Shown here: one piece after another, positions 1-12,650 of the stretch | Position numbering within the stretch: the first letter of the stretch is position 1 | Layout: every line of letters begins with the position of its first letter | Origin: Distichodus sexfasciatus | Lineage: Eukaryota > Chordata > Actinopteri > Characiformes > Distichodontidae | DNA length: 64,000 nt | NCBI GenBank assembly: GCA_032718565.1 | Contig: JAVGVS010000497.1 | Coordinates: 62,001 to 126,000 of the forward strand | Direction: 5' to 3' | Position numbers and translations under genes: made by a program | The notes under the pieces: model-generated | Seen by the model: the letters and a program-made list of their open reading frames with translations, nothing else | Database searches by the model: none | Told to the model about the DNA's origin: nothing

Positions 1-42
1 AAAACCAGCCAGCGTTCTGCTCAGAATACAGCCGTTTATAGA

Positions 43-43
<1 letters not shown>

Positions 44-80
<37 letters not shown>
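44..80. repeat. (ATT)n microsatellite
   Basis: About twelve uninterrupted ATT units. The rest of 1-612 is AT-rich sequence in which I see no gene or recognisable element. Confidence 0.95.
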
Positions 81-612
81 TCAAAGGTAGTCTGCAAGTC
101 AATAAACAGACACTGGCGCTTTACTTTTTTCTAGGTAGTTGCATCTACAAATTCCAGCACTTTTTATAGAACATGAAGCTAAAACAAGTAATACATAAAA
201 TAATTCATTAATAACTTCACATCTGGTTAAAAGACTTTTAATGCATGTTGTGTTTTATTAGAGAAGATGTTTAATTTTACACTCTCAGCTGTCAGTTATA
301 CAGTAGGTCTGTTCGCCTTATTTAGAGTAAAGCCAAGTACATTTTATTTAGAATTTTATTTTATTTTGATATTGTGCATTGTTGGAATGTCAGCATTCAG
401 TGCTAAATAAATATTTTTCATAATTTTGTCATTTATTCTTTGACGCATGCCTTGACTTCGGTGAGGTAAGGACACACAGTCCCACCATATAACGTAATTT
501 AACAAGTACAAAAAACTGCCACAATAATTTCTTTCCATGTTTCCCTCATTTTCACTTTATGGTTTGGGCTAAAATTTCATTTGGTGCATCCCTAGTGTAT
601 ATATACAGTTTA

Positions 613-1252
613 TATGATCTCCACCGGCAAAAATCCAGTCGCTTGTCGTGATCAAAGGTTTCCGAAAACGTAGCTTATGTTATGCGGGGTAAAATTTAGG
701 ATTTTTTTATTTTTAGCGTTTTGAAACAGGAAGGTCTATACTGTACTGCTAGAATAAATTTGGCTGAAAAACTTACCCTTTCCATCCTAAAAACGTGATT
801 TTCTTGAGGTGAGGAATTCAATTCCAGCAGAATGTTAAAGTTTGTGTTTTGACCGCCTATCAATATTTACGTAAATCCACTGGTTGGACTAGCGTGAAGA
901 TATTTCTCCGGAATCCATCTTCGTCTCCCGAGTTCAGTTAACCTAACGCAGGTAGGCTATCTGTGTGGCTGTGAATGCAGCGTAGGCTACCGTAAATGCA
1001 AACGTAGCCGCGACCGCACCAAGCGCCTGTGAGTGCTACGGCGATAGTCAACTTCAAAGACCAGATTTCTCCGTTTCTCACTTGGCGTGACAGGAGAAAC
1101 CCGACTCCTTTGAATGTTGATATCTCAGTCATATGTCGTCCCATTCATTCCATATAGGTATCGTTTTGAAGCTTGATTTGTGCCCTTTCATGAAAACATA
1201 ACTCAGTTTTGAACATTTGCAACAAGCGACTGGTTTTGCCGTGGAGGGTCAC
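613..1252. mobile_element. Non-autonomous DNA transposon, copy 1 (TIR element)
   Basis: This is a 640-bp copy of the element seen again at 41403-42050. The right end reads GTTTTGCCGTGGAGGGTCAC and the left end is its degraded inverse complement. The interiors of the two copies align almost base for base, including the block around 945-1010. No transposase reading frame is present, so it is a deletion derivative or MITE. Confidence 0.8.
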
Positions 1253-2600
1253 ATTTATATAAAATTGCTTTCTAACCAATGTTTAGATTAGATTAGGCAA
1301 GTCCAAGGTCAAAGGTGGGTATGTATACGGCCCACGTCGTCTGTCTTTAAACGTATGGTGTTATTTTGTGCCAAAATTCTGATCACGCAGTGGAACGTTC
1401 ACCAGCAAAATCTCTTGTCTTTACACGCTCAACTCTGCCTGCACACGCGCTGGAAATGCTTCACCCTCCCTTGACTTGTGAGGATGTGTTGGCGTCGTCT
1501 GGGTTATGGCGTCATTTTGTGTTATTTTTCCAGTTGGAAAAAGACTCAGGATGAGCTTAATTCAAGCTGCTGATATGACACATTTTCTCATCTTTCCAAT
1601 GATATCAAAACCTCAATTTTTGAATTTTGGGTCACTGCAACTCATTTGTACACAGTGTTCAACTTTATCTGTGTTTGTGATGTTTTCATTTTTAAAACCT
1701 CTGCTAAACTTCGTAGAGAAAGTACAAAATGCCTCTCAAAAAGTCAGAACATAATTCTCAGCGCCTTTTTCGCTTGGGGACTGAGTTCTGGTCCACTTAA
1801 GATAAAGTCTTAATAATTTGTAGAAATAAGCCAGACTAGTTTTATTGGTAATTAGCAGCGGCTGCCGTCCCGAGGCATGGAGGAGGGCGATCATTTGCTG
1901 CAGCAGATGTGAAAGCTGTAAGTAGGGCTGTTTAAAATCACACACACACACACACGCAAGCTGCACTGTACTTTCTGCCTAATTACATTTTTGCTGTAAG
2001 CTTAATTGTAGCATATGTGCACTCAGACTGCAAAGCAGTACGCTCATTTCAAACGCCAGCTAATAAATTCCTACATTTTTGGGGATTTTACAGCTACACA
2101 CACCAGTATTATGACTAAATTATGCGGCTACATTTACAGTTAATAGTTGTGGAAACACAAGGCTCGCATTTAAAGCCCAGCCGGCTCACTGGCCGGCTCG
2201 CTAGGTGACGGAGCAGCGTTTTGAGGTCGGCGTTTAATGTGAAATCAATGCGTCTCCAGCCGAGCTGAGCGTCAGATCGTTTATCTCTCCTCGCGCTGAT
2301 TAATTAAGACAAGGTACGGATAATGAAAATATTCGCCGCCCCTAATGCCTGTTAAATCACGTGTCGAATTGCACGTTCGTGTTCGTCATGGGTGTGCATG
2401 TTTAGCATGTTCGTCTGTCTGTGCAGGAACTGGAATGTTTATCATTTAATTAAAATGTTGAATATTCTCATGAACAGCAGATTTCACGATGTGCTTTTTA
2501 TATGCGTGGAACCTACAATGTCGAGTAAAAAGGGGAGTTTTGTAGCTTTGGCTTTAATTTGAACAAACATTGACTAATTTTCATTCTTCTTTCATGGTTC
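1253..2600. other. Gene-free stretch with low-repeat islands
   Basis: I see no supported gene. Two islands, about 1780-1930 and 2150-2400, are free of the window's common repeats and of balanced composition, with several TAAT/ATTA homeodomain-like cores (for example around 2300-2320). They could be conserved non-coding elements, but this rests only on composition. Confidence 0.3.
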
Positions 2601-2639
2601 TTTCATAAATAAGTGATTGCTAATAGGGACGCACGATAT

Positions 2640-2773
2640 GGGAAGCTCCCCGGACGCTGCCACCAAAGCTGCCCACTGCTCCTTCACGGATGGGTCAAAT
2701 GGAGAGGTCAGATTTGATTGTGGTGCACTGTGTGCTGTGGTGTGTTCACAATGACAAATAATCACTCACTTTA
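2640..2773 (+). repeat. tRNA-SINE-like repeat, 3' part
   Basis: This copy carries the tail of the commonest short repeat of the window: a GCCCACTGCTCCTTCACGG block, then TGGTGCACTGTGTGCTGTG, ending in ACAAATAATCACTCACTTT. The tRNA-like head is missing. Confidence 0.75.
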
Positions 2774-2882
2774 AATGTATCTGTGCAGCATGTTGGGTGA
2801 ATTGCTGCTGTTTTAATCGTACTTTCTAAATAAACCTGACTTGTGACTTGTGAAATCCCTGCGTATTGTTTAAGGTGTAAGA

Positions 2883-2945
2883 ACGACTCTGTGTGTGTTT
2901 GTGTGCGTTTGTTTGTTTGTTTGTTTGTGTGTGTGTGTGTGTGTA
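2883..2945 (+). repeat. (TG)n / (TTTG)n microsatellite
   Basis: Alternating TG with TTTG interruptions. The following stretch (2946-3610) has a short GGA-repeat run near 3070-3090 and AT-rich, ATT/GTT-rich simple sequence at 3303-3365, with no gene seen. Confidence 0.9.
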
Positions 2946-3610
2946 TAATGATCACTACAGCACTCCTCAGGGTGAACATCACTTTTATGGCTTGACAGTA
3001 AAAAGTAATTGCCATGGTGACCAGCGCTGGCCCTGTAGAAACGTATTAAGGAGCTGGAGCACCCTGCTGGAGGAGGAGGAGGAGGAGGATGCTGTTAAAA
3101 TGCGTCTTCCGGCACTTTCCCACCGCTGTCCAGCCTGCGGCCCGTGAACCCGCCCTGACATGACCCCTCTCATCCTCTGGGAAGCATGGTGTGAGTGTGG
3201 AGATTTATACAACATATGGAAATATATAAATCATCTTTATTTACAAAGCACCTTTCATATGTCTTTACGTATTAATGGTGATAAATAACAATGATGTAAT
3301 TCTTATTATTATTATTATTATTATTGATGTTGTTGTTATTGGTATTATTGTTGTTATTATTATTAAATAATAAGATAAAGTACATTTAAAATAATAAAAG
3401 AATGATCATTTTAAATCTGAATGATAATTATGTTATAAAAATTTTAATGTGTAATATAATTACAATATAATAATAATTACTATCACTGTTGTTATTCGAA
3501 TTAAACACATTTTAATTAATAGACTATACATTATTATTATTACTATTATTAATCCTTGTTGATAATAACTATTAAGTTTTTTTTAATTAATAATCTTTCA
3601 TTAATTAATT

Positions 3611-4195
3611 ATCTCTTTCTCTACACCTCTCTCTCACCTTCTCTCTCAGCCTCTGCCGTTTCCTCTCTTCTTTCTCCCTCTCTCTCCTTCTTTTTCTCTC
3701 ACACTTTCCCCTGTCCTTCCTCCTTCTCTCTCTTTTTTCTCTTTGCATTCTTTCTCTCCCTTTCCCACTTCTCTTTTTATTTCTCTCATCCCTTCTTTTC
3801 TCTTTTTTCTTTCTTTTTTTTTCTCTCTCTCTTTCTGTTTCTCTCATCTCCTCATCTCTCCTTTCTTTCGTCCTTTCTTTCTTTTTCCTCATTTTGTTCA
3901 TTTTTTCCTCTTTCTTTATCTTTTTCTTTCTCTCTCTCTCTCAATTTCACCCTTTTCTGTTTCTCTTCTCCATCTTCCCTCTTTCTTCTCCTCCTATTTT
4001 TTTTCTTTCTCTTTTTCTTTCTCTCTCCCTTTCACACTTCTCTGTCTGTTTCTCTTCCCCTTCATCTTTCCTTCTTTCTTTCTTTTCCTATTTTTTCTCT
4101 CCTCCTATCTCCCTTTCCCACTTCTCTTTCTATTTCTCTAACCCCTTCCTCTCTCCTTCTTTCTTCCCTCCATCATCTTCTCCTCCCTCAGTGTT
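3611..4195 (+). repeat. Polypyrimidine (C/T) tract, about 585 bp
   Basis: Almost every base is C or T on the + strand, built from CTTT, CTCT and CCTT mixtures. It produces long artefactual open frames on both strands, Ser/Phe/Leu-rich on + and Arg/Glu/Lys-rich on -. Mirror-symmetric pyrimidine runs of this kind can form triplex DNA. Confidence 0.95.
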
Positions 4196-4339
4196 ACCTG
4201 GCTATTTCATTAGTAATGATTTGTGCTGTGTGAGTGGTGTTGCAGCTCGGGGGCAGACGTGAGGACCCAGGTGAGGTGGGTGTATGATAGGTGGGGGGTA
4301 TGATGGGGGGATGAGGAGGGTTGGGATGATGATGGGTGG

Positions 4340-5150
4340 TGGGGTGAATGAGTGATACTCCTTCGTGCTGCTGCAGAACAGATTGCCTCTTGTCGTCTCC
4401 AACAGACTCACGCCCCGAAGCCATCGCTCTTCATCAGCACTAACACACAGCAGCCGGCGGTCAGACGCCATCGAGGCCGAGCGCCGGGGCTTGTGCATGT
4501 GACGAATGCTCGCGTGTAGACCAGGAAATCGTGGGTTTGAATCCTACCTCCAGCACTACACCCACTGGGTCACTGAGCAAAACCCTTAACCCCAAGTTGC
4601 ATTATCCCAACATTTACAGCATTTAGCAGACGCTCTTATCCCAAGAAAGAAGTCCCTCTGAAAGGTCATCGGTTCAAGTCCCGAACCAGTAAAGGTACCG
4701 CTGAGGTACTCATGAGCAAGGTACCGTCCTTAAATGAGTGATACTTATTCACGCTGCTGCACAACAATTGCTCCCTGCTACCCCATGATCAAAAGGTCGT
4801 CAGTTCAAGTCCTGGGCCACTAAAGGTACCACTGAGGTACTCATTAAGTAAGGTGCCGTTCACAAATGAGTGATACACATTCGTGATGCTGCAGAACAGA
4901 TTGCCTTCTATCGTCTCATAATCAGGAGGTTCCCGGTTCAAGTCCCGAACCAGTAAAGGTACCACTGAGGTACTAATGAGCAAGGTACCGTCCCCCAATG
5001 AGTGATACTTGTTCGTGATGCTGCAGAACAGATTGCTTCCTGTTACTGCATGATCATTTCAAGTCTCGGACTGATAAAGGTACCACTGAGGTACTCATGA
5101 TCAAGGTACCATCCACAAATGAGTGGTACTTATTCACACCTTTACTGGTC
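4340..5150 (+). repeat. Tandem array of a SINE-derived module, about 145 bp period
   Basis: Four to five copies of one module repeat head to tail: a GTTCAAGTCC box, TAAAGGTACC(A/G)CTGAGGTACT, a GCAAGGTACCGTCC block, AATGAGTGATACTTATTC, then GCTGCAGAACAGATTGC. The first partial copy starts near 4345. At 4502-4650 a second tRNA-derived repeat with a CAGCATTTAGCAGACGCTC core is embedded. Confidence 0.8.
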
Positions 5151-5375
5151 CAGGAGTTTATTTACTGGTACCATTACGGGTATAAGATAATTTATTGCAC
5201 AAAAAACAATGGTCTGTAGATTTCAGCTATATGTGTCGTATGTATTTGTGTTATTCATATATGAAGATATTGAAGGGTGCAAAAATTCAGTTTGCAGGCT
5301 GAGCTCTCATAAGGTTAATAAAAACATCTGCATGTTTATGGCCTGGAGAGAGAGCGAGAGGGAGTGAGAAGAGAG

Positions 5376-5380
<5 letters not shown>

Positions 5381-5406
<26 letters not shown>

Positions 5407-5426
5407 CTATGTTTATGTGTGTGTGA
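5381..5426 (+). repeat. (TG)n microsatellite
   Basis: A GT dinucleotide run directly following a GA-rich stretch (5346-5380). A second run lies at 5587-5619. Confidence 0.9.
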
Positions 5427-5586
5427 ATCTCACTCAGCAGGTGGAAACCTTCAGCACTTCTATAATCCCATTACACTGATCTGATGAGTTTACTGTCTGA
5501 GGTGTGTGACATGGTCTCGGCTAAAATAACCACCGCCAGCTCGGCACACACTCAGCAAGAAAGTCAACACGGCTTTTGCCTTTTTT

Positions 5587-5619
<33 letters not shown>

Positions 5620-5704
5620 CGTTTGACACCCACGCCTCCTTCGTTCACTTGAGTCTCGTTCACACTATGCTGCAAAAGCCCACTACGCTCAATTGGCGCT
5701 CAAA

Positions 5705-5842
5705 AATCATTGGATTTACGGCATTCAGCAGACGCTCTTATCCGGAGTGACTTCCATTTCCCAATTTTACGGGCAGTCTCCCTGGAGCAACTTGAGGTTA
5801 AGGGTCTTGCTCAGGAACCCAGTGATGGTAGTGCTAGAGGTA
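5705..5842 (+). repeat. Dispersed repeat with GCATTCAGCAGACGCTCTTA core
   Basis: This copy matches those at 12647-12815, 40245-40405 and 44335-44475. Shared blocks are the AGCAGACGCTCTTATCC core, a GTGACTTCCATTTCC block and a GGGTCTTGCTCAGG block. The family is dispersed and short, and looks SINE-derived. Confidence 0.75.
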
Positions 5843-8150
5843 GAGCTGGGGTCAAGATCACCTAAACCAGACAGAGACAAGACCAAGACTCTGAAAGGCC
5901 AAGACAATGTCGAGACCAATGCACATCTTACACCACATGACAAATAAGTGGAAGCTGCAAAGCCCAAGCAACATAAAAAATGTTTATTCAATATTTCTCT
6001 GTTACATATCTATAATGAGGAAATCACTTCACTGGAAGCAGTTGTCAACACTGATCACATCATATGTTAAACTCAACAAACCACAGTGAACACTCCTCAA
6101 GACCAAACTCACTGTGTTATTGACCTGCAGAGTTGTTATTTTGCAGCGCTATTCTATGGCTTAGTGCTGTGAAGACAAATAAGGTTAGTGCAGGTGGAAA
6201 CACTTCTTTATCTATTTGATATCTATCTGAATACAGAATAAAATTATTTGATAACAAAAAATATTTTTTTTCTATATTTCTATTTTCCATGTTGATTACT
6301 CTTTAACATTATAAAATGGAAAAAACGATTTTCTGATCAACTAAAAATGAAGAAATACTTAGGTTTTGGGTCATTTTGAGCTGATTTGGTATTTATTTTT
6401 GGCTTATAAATTGAGCTGCTTTTGGCCTTTCTGGAAGAGAACTACATTTTTGCGCAACATGGCGTTCCATATGAGAGGTAACGCGTGTTCACTTCGTGAA
6501 TAATGTAATTAATGCATTTTTACACAATTACTCAGAAATAATTTAACATACAGAGGCATGAATATAATGTCCGGTGAGTAACATCTTGTGATTTTGACGG
6601 TGTGTGTGTGGTATGTGTAAGTTAAAGGGATTCTGAGTTATTAAAACACTAATTAATAAACAGCGCAAAATGCCAGCGTCTGTTTCACAGAGTTTAATAG
6701 TAATATTCTCAGTGTTGTGGTCTCCAAATAAAATCCCGAGTCCGAGACAAGACCGAGACTTTTAAAATTGGTCACGAGACCAAGACCAACACAGGCGTCC
6801 TTCAAAGCCTCAATTTTTCACTCCACCGCAGATTTTGTCAGAAAATGTGAGATTTGCGGCTGGATGATAGGATGCCGTTTGAGGTACTGTCTCCGGATGC
6901 GGTGATCGGGGTTGAGAGGCGTTTCTGGAGGCTAAGCGGCTGCCAGAGTCTCTGTGTCTTTGGAAGACGATTCAGCAGGAGAGGGAAGGCTTGATAATCC
7001 TTCAGCAGTGAGAGCAGGTGCTTCAGAGGAGTGTGTCGGAACACAAACTGACAGCGAGAGAGTGTGTTAATTTCTGGAATAGACTTATTTTGAGGACAAA
7101 TTTCAGACTCGACACCTGCTGATGGGACGAACCAGTTTTTGAAAGTCTCGATCTTGTCATGGACTCGGGCAAAGCGCACTGTGGATTTTATTTGGAGACC
7201 AGTCGAGACCACAACTCTAATTTACTATTAAACTATTACTATTAAAACTCTTTGAGACCAACGCAGGCATTTTGTGTTGTTTATTAATTAGTGTTTTAAT
7301 AACTCCCTTTAACTTACACAAACCACACACATACCGTCAGAATCACAAGACTTTCAACTTACCAAACATTATATTCATTCCTCTGTATGTGAAATTATTT
7401 CTGAGTAATTTCATGCACAAAAACTTGCATAAATGAAGAAATTGCATAAAAGGCCATTAATTACATTATTCACGATGTAAACGTGTTAGCGCTTGCGACT
7501 CTCATATGGAACACCATCATGCACAAAAATGTAGTTCACCTCCAGAAAGGCCAAAAGTAGCTCATTTTATAGACCAAAGTGACTCCAAATCAGCTCAAAA
7601 CTACCCAAAACTTTAGTATTTCTTCATTTTCAGTTGATCAGAATTTTTTTATTTGCCTTTTTATTATGTTAGAGAGTAATCAATAGGGATTCAATGATTT
7701 AATAATAAAATAATTTTATTCTGTATCCAGATATATACCAAATAGATAAAGAAATGTTTCCTTCTGGCACTAACCTTACTTTTTTCACAGCACTAAGCCA
7801 TAGAATGTCTCCACATAATAACAACTCTGGAGGTCAATAAAACAGTGAGTTTGGTCTTGAGGAGTGTCCACTGTGGTTTGTTGAGTTTAACATGTGATGT
7901 GATCAGTGTTGATAACTGCTTCCAGTGAAGTGATTTCCTGTAAGAGAGAAATATTGAATAAACATGTTCAATGCTGCTTAGGCTTTGCATGTTCCACTTA
8001 TTTGTCATGTGGTGTAAAACGTGCATTGGTCTGGTCTGGTCTCGGTCTCGACTCGGTCTCGCCCCGCCCTGGTCTTGGTCTTGTCTCGGTCTCGACACTG
8101 TGGTCTTGGTTAGAACTTGGTCTCAGTTTAGGTGGTCTTGATCCCAACGC
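5843..8150. mobile_element. Fold-back element with arms of about 1 kb
   Basis: The left arm (about 5843-6800) is the inverse complement of the right arm (about 7200-8150). For example, the block at 6040-6110 (ACAAACCACAGTGAACACTC) pairs with 7855-7900, and the block at 6618-6665 pairs with 7262-7320. The ends are GTCTC/GAGAC-rich. The 400-bp centre has a 124-codon frame on the minus strand that I do not recognise. Related single-arm fragments lie at 20617-20770, 21570-21960, 34540-35060 and 61677-61870. Confidence 0.75.
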
Positions 8151-8639
8151 TAGTAAAAGGTATCATAAAACAAGTAAGTGTTTGTTCAGGTATGTATCTC
8201 TTTCTTGCTACCAAACGTCCCTCTGATGATCCAGAAATACAGAATTATTTGAGAACATTTGTTTGATCCCACATAGCAAAAACCACAAACGCTTCATGCT
8301 TCAGATTTGGTTGTGGTGAAAAAAAAAAAAATTAAGTTAAAATAACACTTTTATGTTTGTGTAAAAAGATGAGGATGGAGTTTAATTAACACTGGTCAGT
8401 GAGAATTACATAAACACTGGATTGATGTAATTGATTAAACACTATCAATTTTGCACATGGAACTTGTGATACCAAAAAAAATTGCTTTTATAAAAAAAGC
8501 AACAATTTCCTTTTTTTGGGTTCTAGGCTTTAGACATAGAGTTATGATTAGTAGTGTTAATATGATGACATGAGTATCCCATAAAAAAGGAGTGTTTTGT
8601 GAGATAGACGTGAAGAGATGTGAAGAAAATGCAAAAGGG

Positions 8640-8870
8640 AGGGATGATTACATGAGAACAGCAGATGATTATGGGGAAACGTATACAGTTTATTTCTCTC
8701 TTATCTCCACCTGTGTTTGGCTCGCAAGTGCCGCAGATCTAATTAAGGATGAAGGATGCTTCCCCTCTTATCAGGCGACACACACACACACACAGGCCAC
8801 TAACGGAGACGCCGCCTCACTCCAAAACCCGCAGTAAAACCAACACATGCTCCAGCCGCGATAAGAGGCG
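8640..8870. other. Low-repeat island in a gene-free stretch
   Basis: The region 8151-9000 carries no supported gene. Within it 8640-8870 is not repetitive except for a short CA run at 8779-8794, and contains GATAA and TAATTA-like cores. It may be a non-coding conserved element; nothing here proves that. Confidence 0.25.
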
Positions 8871-9008
8871 TCGTTAGTGTTGGAGAAGCTACTTTTAAAA
8901 CAACAGACTTTCAAGCTACAAACTACTCACTATTAAAATTTTAAAGCTACAATCAAGCTACTGTTTTAATAATAAGTGACCTACACTGCAAACTACAAAG
9001 AAAATGTA

Positions 9009-9380
9009 ACTCAGTCCCTCCAGGATTTCACTGCCTTTTCTGAGATTATCACAGACTAAAATTCCTGATTTTGCAGCAGCTTTTCTGAAAAAAATGCAAT
9101 GAAAGTTATTTTGTTGCAATAAAGTTGCGGGAGCAGGAATGTTGCGGAAAAATTTCCCTCTTTATAATGATTATACAACAATTAATTAAAATGAAGGAAC
9201 AAAACCACTATCATATTTATTTACCATTATTTAGTCATTTTTGAAGGTAAATGTGAGGCGTTTTTATCACAGACGTTTCCTGCATCTTCAAAACGTGACA
9301 AGTAGGTGACTTTGCTGATGTATGGCGCAACGTTTTGCGGGAAACGACAACAATTGGCCCAAAATTGTGGAAAAGTGGTG
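9009..9380. repeat. Dispersed repeat related to 29082-29535
   Basis: It begins with a TCCCTCCAGGATTT block. The segment at 9180-9300 is the inverse complement of sequence at 29265-29390 (shared ACGCCTCACATT block). Both copies carry runs of TTGCGG/CCGCAA. No coding capacity is seen. Confidence 0.6.
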
Positions 9381-9577
9381 GTAATTGGTCAAAATTGCAT
9401 GGTAGTAAAATGTTTACCCTGGAATTGGAAGGTCACTGGTTTGAATATCGGACCAGTTCCCCAAGCACTGCTGTCTAGGTGCTGCCCATGTCAGCTGCCC
9501 ACTGCTCCTTTATGGATTTGTTGTGGTGCACTGTGTGCAGTGCTGTGCTCATAATGACAAATAATCACTCGCTTCCA
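9380..9577 (+). repeat. tRNA-SINE-like repeat
   Basis: A degraded tRNA-like head with a GGTCACTGGTTTGAAT box is followed by the GCTGCCCACTGCTCC and GTGGTGCACTGTGTG blocks, ending in the ACAAATAATCACTCGCTT tail. The next stretch, 9578-10080, shows nothing recognisable. Confidence 0.75.
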
Positions 9578-10079
9578 CTTTACGTGACCCGCCGGTGACT
9601 GTCTCGAACCCACTACGCCATGATACACAAATTTATAACTTGGTTCAGAAAAGAGGTGCCATTACCAGTTTGTCAATTGGACGTTATTGATTTTCTATTT
9701 GTGGAGATGAACAGTACAGACGCTTACATGCCAGATATTGATGAGCTGTAAAAATCTGACCAATAAAAATCAAGTTTGATCTGAAAGGTGCACATGAGAC
9801 GCTAGAGCGGGCAAACACACAAACCTATACAACGTAAACCTGCGATAATCTCACCGTGAAAGACGTTTGTTTTGTTGCTTTTCCCCCATGCAGAACAGAT
9901 CAATTTTATACAAGTGACTACAGGTATGAACAGTGTTGGTTTAAGCTACTTGAGAACCAGGGACCAAAAACGTCCAAAAAGTAGATATTTGCAAATATTT
10001 CTCACTTATCACTAGTTATGTTCTCAGGCCAAAGGTAACATTGCTAAGTGTAATTTCCTAAGAAGTACTTTGAACAAAA

Positions 10080-11300
10080 GTACAAAAATTTTTAAGAAAG
10101 TTTTGATATAAAAGTATAAAAACACAAAATTCCTTGCAATGGAGTTGAAATCTCACCCTCTAGTGGACAAACTAAACAATTACAACACATACTGATAAAG
10201 CAACAGGGAATTCATCTTCCACTTTTCTCCTTCTCATTCATTTTCAATATTTGTTTGTTATAAGCAGCAATACCAATTTCTTGACCTAATCCAATGACTA
10301 ATTTATCAATTGAAAAAATTTAATTTACGTTGAATTACAGACACTCATGGCAACCAAGACCCTGGTATTACAGACAATACTTATCGCTTGGTGTGTGAGG
10401 CATTCATGTTTACAGAGAAAACTTGAAGCGTCAATTTTAAAATTCTAAACTTCCTTAAAGTATGTTCCTGCAATTTCCAAGATAACATCAAAAAATGCAA
10501 TTTCATAAATAGTACCTTGTACAAAAATACAAATAAATTAAGTTTAGAAGAAAAGTACAAAAATTATCAGAAACTTTTGATTTAAAGATTTAAATGTATA
10601 TCAGTTGTAGTATCACCCTCTAGTGGACACACTATGCAACTGCAACATTCATAACAATGTCAGAGGATCCATCTTTTCTGCTTTTTTATTAATTGTTATT
10701 AATTGGCCACAAATTATATATCTACAAATATGTTGCTTTAAAGAATTTTGTGTTGCCTTTTAAATAGCATTAAGCTTTATCAATATAGTGTTATTTAATT
10801 AAATTGATAGCAACAATGTCATCAGGGACTGTTAGCCCTCTGGCACTTTCACATGAGCAAATCTGGCCCTCCTTGGAAAAAGTTTGGACACTTCTGCTCT
10901 AAGATAAATCGCAAAAAGAAAATTCATTAATAGTCATTTGAAAAAAAGTACAAAAATTATCAGAAACTTTTGATTTAAAGATTTTAATGTATAAAAACAC
11001 AAAACAGGCAACAGTGGAGTTGGAGTCTCACCCTCTAGTGGACATACCTTGCAACTGCAACACTCATAACATTGTCAGGGGATCTTACGCTTTTCAGCTA
11101 TATATTAATTGGCTATTTTAAGCTGCAATACCAATTTATTGACCATAGACAAATGATAACATCATCTAATTTAATGGTCAGACTCTAATTCATACCATCA
11201 ACTGTCCCAGTAAACACAGAGAACGCAAATTATAAGAAAGTTTTGTTTTGGAGATTTAAATGTGTAGGAACATAAAAGTGAAGTTATGTCTCACAAAAAA
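10080..11300. repeat. Degenerate tandem array, 390-470 bp period
   Basis: Three copies of one unit are visible, marked by TCACCCTCTAGTGGACA at about 10153, 10612 and 11028. Each is preceded by a TTTTGATTTAAAGATTT-type block and followed by CAACTGCAAC. The copies are diverged and no reading frame is conserved. Confidence 0.7.
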
Positions 11301-11309
11301 CATCATTTA

Positions 11310-11570
11310 AGCCTACGGCAACCGAGGATGAGCCCAATGCAGCAGCCGATACGCATCGCTTGGCGTGTAAGCCGGCCGCTGATAATGCCACTCCAGAAAC
11401 GAGGCGCTCATGTTTACGGACAAACTCCCTAAAATCCGTGTGTAATCTCTCCCAGAAGAGCGTCTGGGTTACTGGCCCCTAAAACCCATTTAAAGATTTA
11501 ACTCGGCTTTTCGCTCTTCCTCCGTCTTCGGCGCTGCTTCGTTGGCCTTGTCCATTTCCAACTCTCTCTC
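11310..11570. other. Low-repeat island between tandem arrays
   Basis: This stretch is GC-balanced and has no match to the window's repeat families, in contrast to the arrays on both sides. No open frame is credible. It is a candidate non-coding conserved element by composition only. Confidence 0.25.
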
Positions 11571-11589
11571 TCTCCCTTATTTTTTTTGT

Positions 11590-12650
11590 AAGTTGTCTTC
11601 TAGTGAGGAGTACTGATAAGCTACTGAAACAGTGGTTACACTAGTATTGTCATGTTAATGTTATGTTATGTTATGTTAGTTAGACACTAATTGACACTGA
11701 CCAAAACTCAAATATGGCAAAGCAGCTTTTTGCTGTTTAATTCTGTAAAAAACTTCAGAATCACTTCAAAAATGCCCGTCATAACTCAGTAGCTAATTAA
11801 CATGAGTGACATTACTAACGTAAGGACATTTACCAGTAGCTTATAAGTTCTAACTAATGTAAATTAGCAACTCACCAACAGTGATCACAACATGAAGCAG
11901 CTTTTATTGTGTAATTCTGAAATAAACTTCACGACAACATAAAAAAGCTATAACTATTTGACTCAGAAGTCAGTAGTTAGCTGACATATAAGACACTACT
12001 AATTTAACTACTTTTTTCAGTAGCTTATAAATTCTCTTCTAAGCTATTTGCTTAAGCTGTTTAATCCTGGAATAAACTTTAGGACGTAAGTTTCATTATC
12101 TTATAAGTTCTCACCAACACTGGTCACAACTTAAATACGATGAAGCAGCTTTTATTGCCTAATTCTGGAATAAACTTCAAGACAACATCAAAAAAAGCTC
12201 TAAAACTGTAACTATTTGACTCAGAACTCAGTAGCTAACTAGCATTAATGATGGTACAAACTTAACTACTTTTTTCAGTATCTTATAAGTTATCTACTAG
12301 TTAAGAGAACTGATAAGCTACTGAAAAGTTGTTACGTTAGTAGTGTCACTACATTTACTAAATGTAACTAACAGCTACTAATTAACACTAGTCAGAACTT
12401 AAATATGGTGCTTAAGTAGCTTTTTGCTGCTTAATTCTGGAATAAACTTCAGGATGACATTAGGAATAACTTTTTGACTCAGAACTTATTAGCTAATGAC
12501 GCTACTTTTTTCAGTATCTTATAAGTTACCTTCTAAGATACTTGCTTAATTTTGAACTTGTTTACTTCTGGAATAAACTTCAAGACGATGTTAACAATGC
12601 CCCTCAGAACTTAGTAGCTAATTAACCTTAGCAACACTAAAGTAGCTTGT
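11590..12650. repeat. Degenerate tandem array, roughly 240-280 bp period
   Basis: Four to five diverged copies are visible. Each carries an AGCAGCTTTTTGCTG/AGCAGCTTTTATTG block, GGAATAAACTTCA, a GACTCAGAACTCAGTAGCTA block and TTTTTTCAGTA(G/T)CTTATAAGT. Copies begin near 11690, 11885, 12120 and 12390. Confidence 0.7.

Noticed and set aside
3556..4233. 225-codon open frame on + and a 98-codon frame on -
   Set aside because: Created by the C/T-rich simple sequence; composition is Ser/Phe/Leu or Arg/Glu/Lys only, with no domain.
6838..7212. 124-codon minus-strand frame as a host gene
   Set aside because: It occupies the centre of a fold-back element and shows no domain that I recognise.
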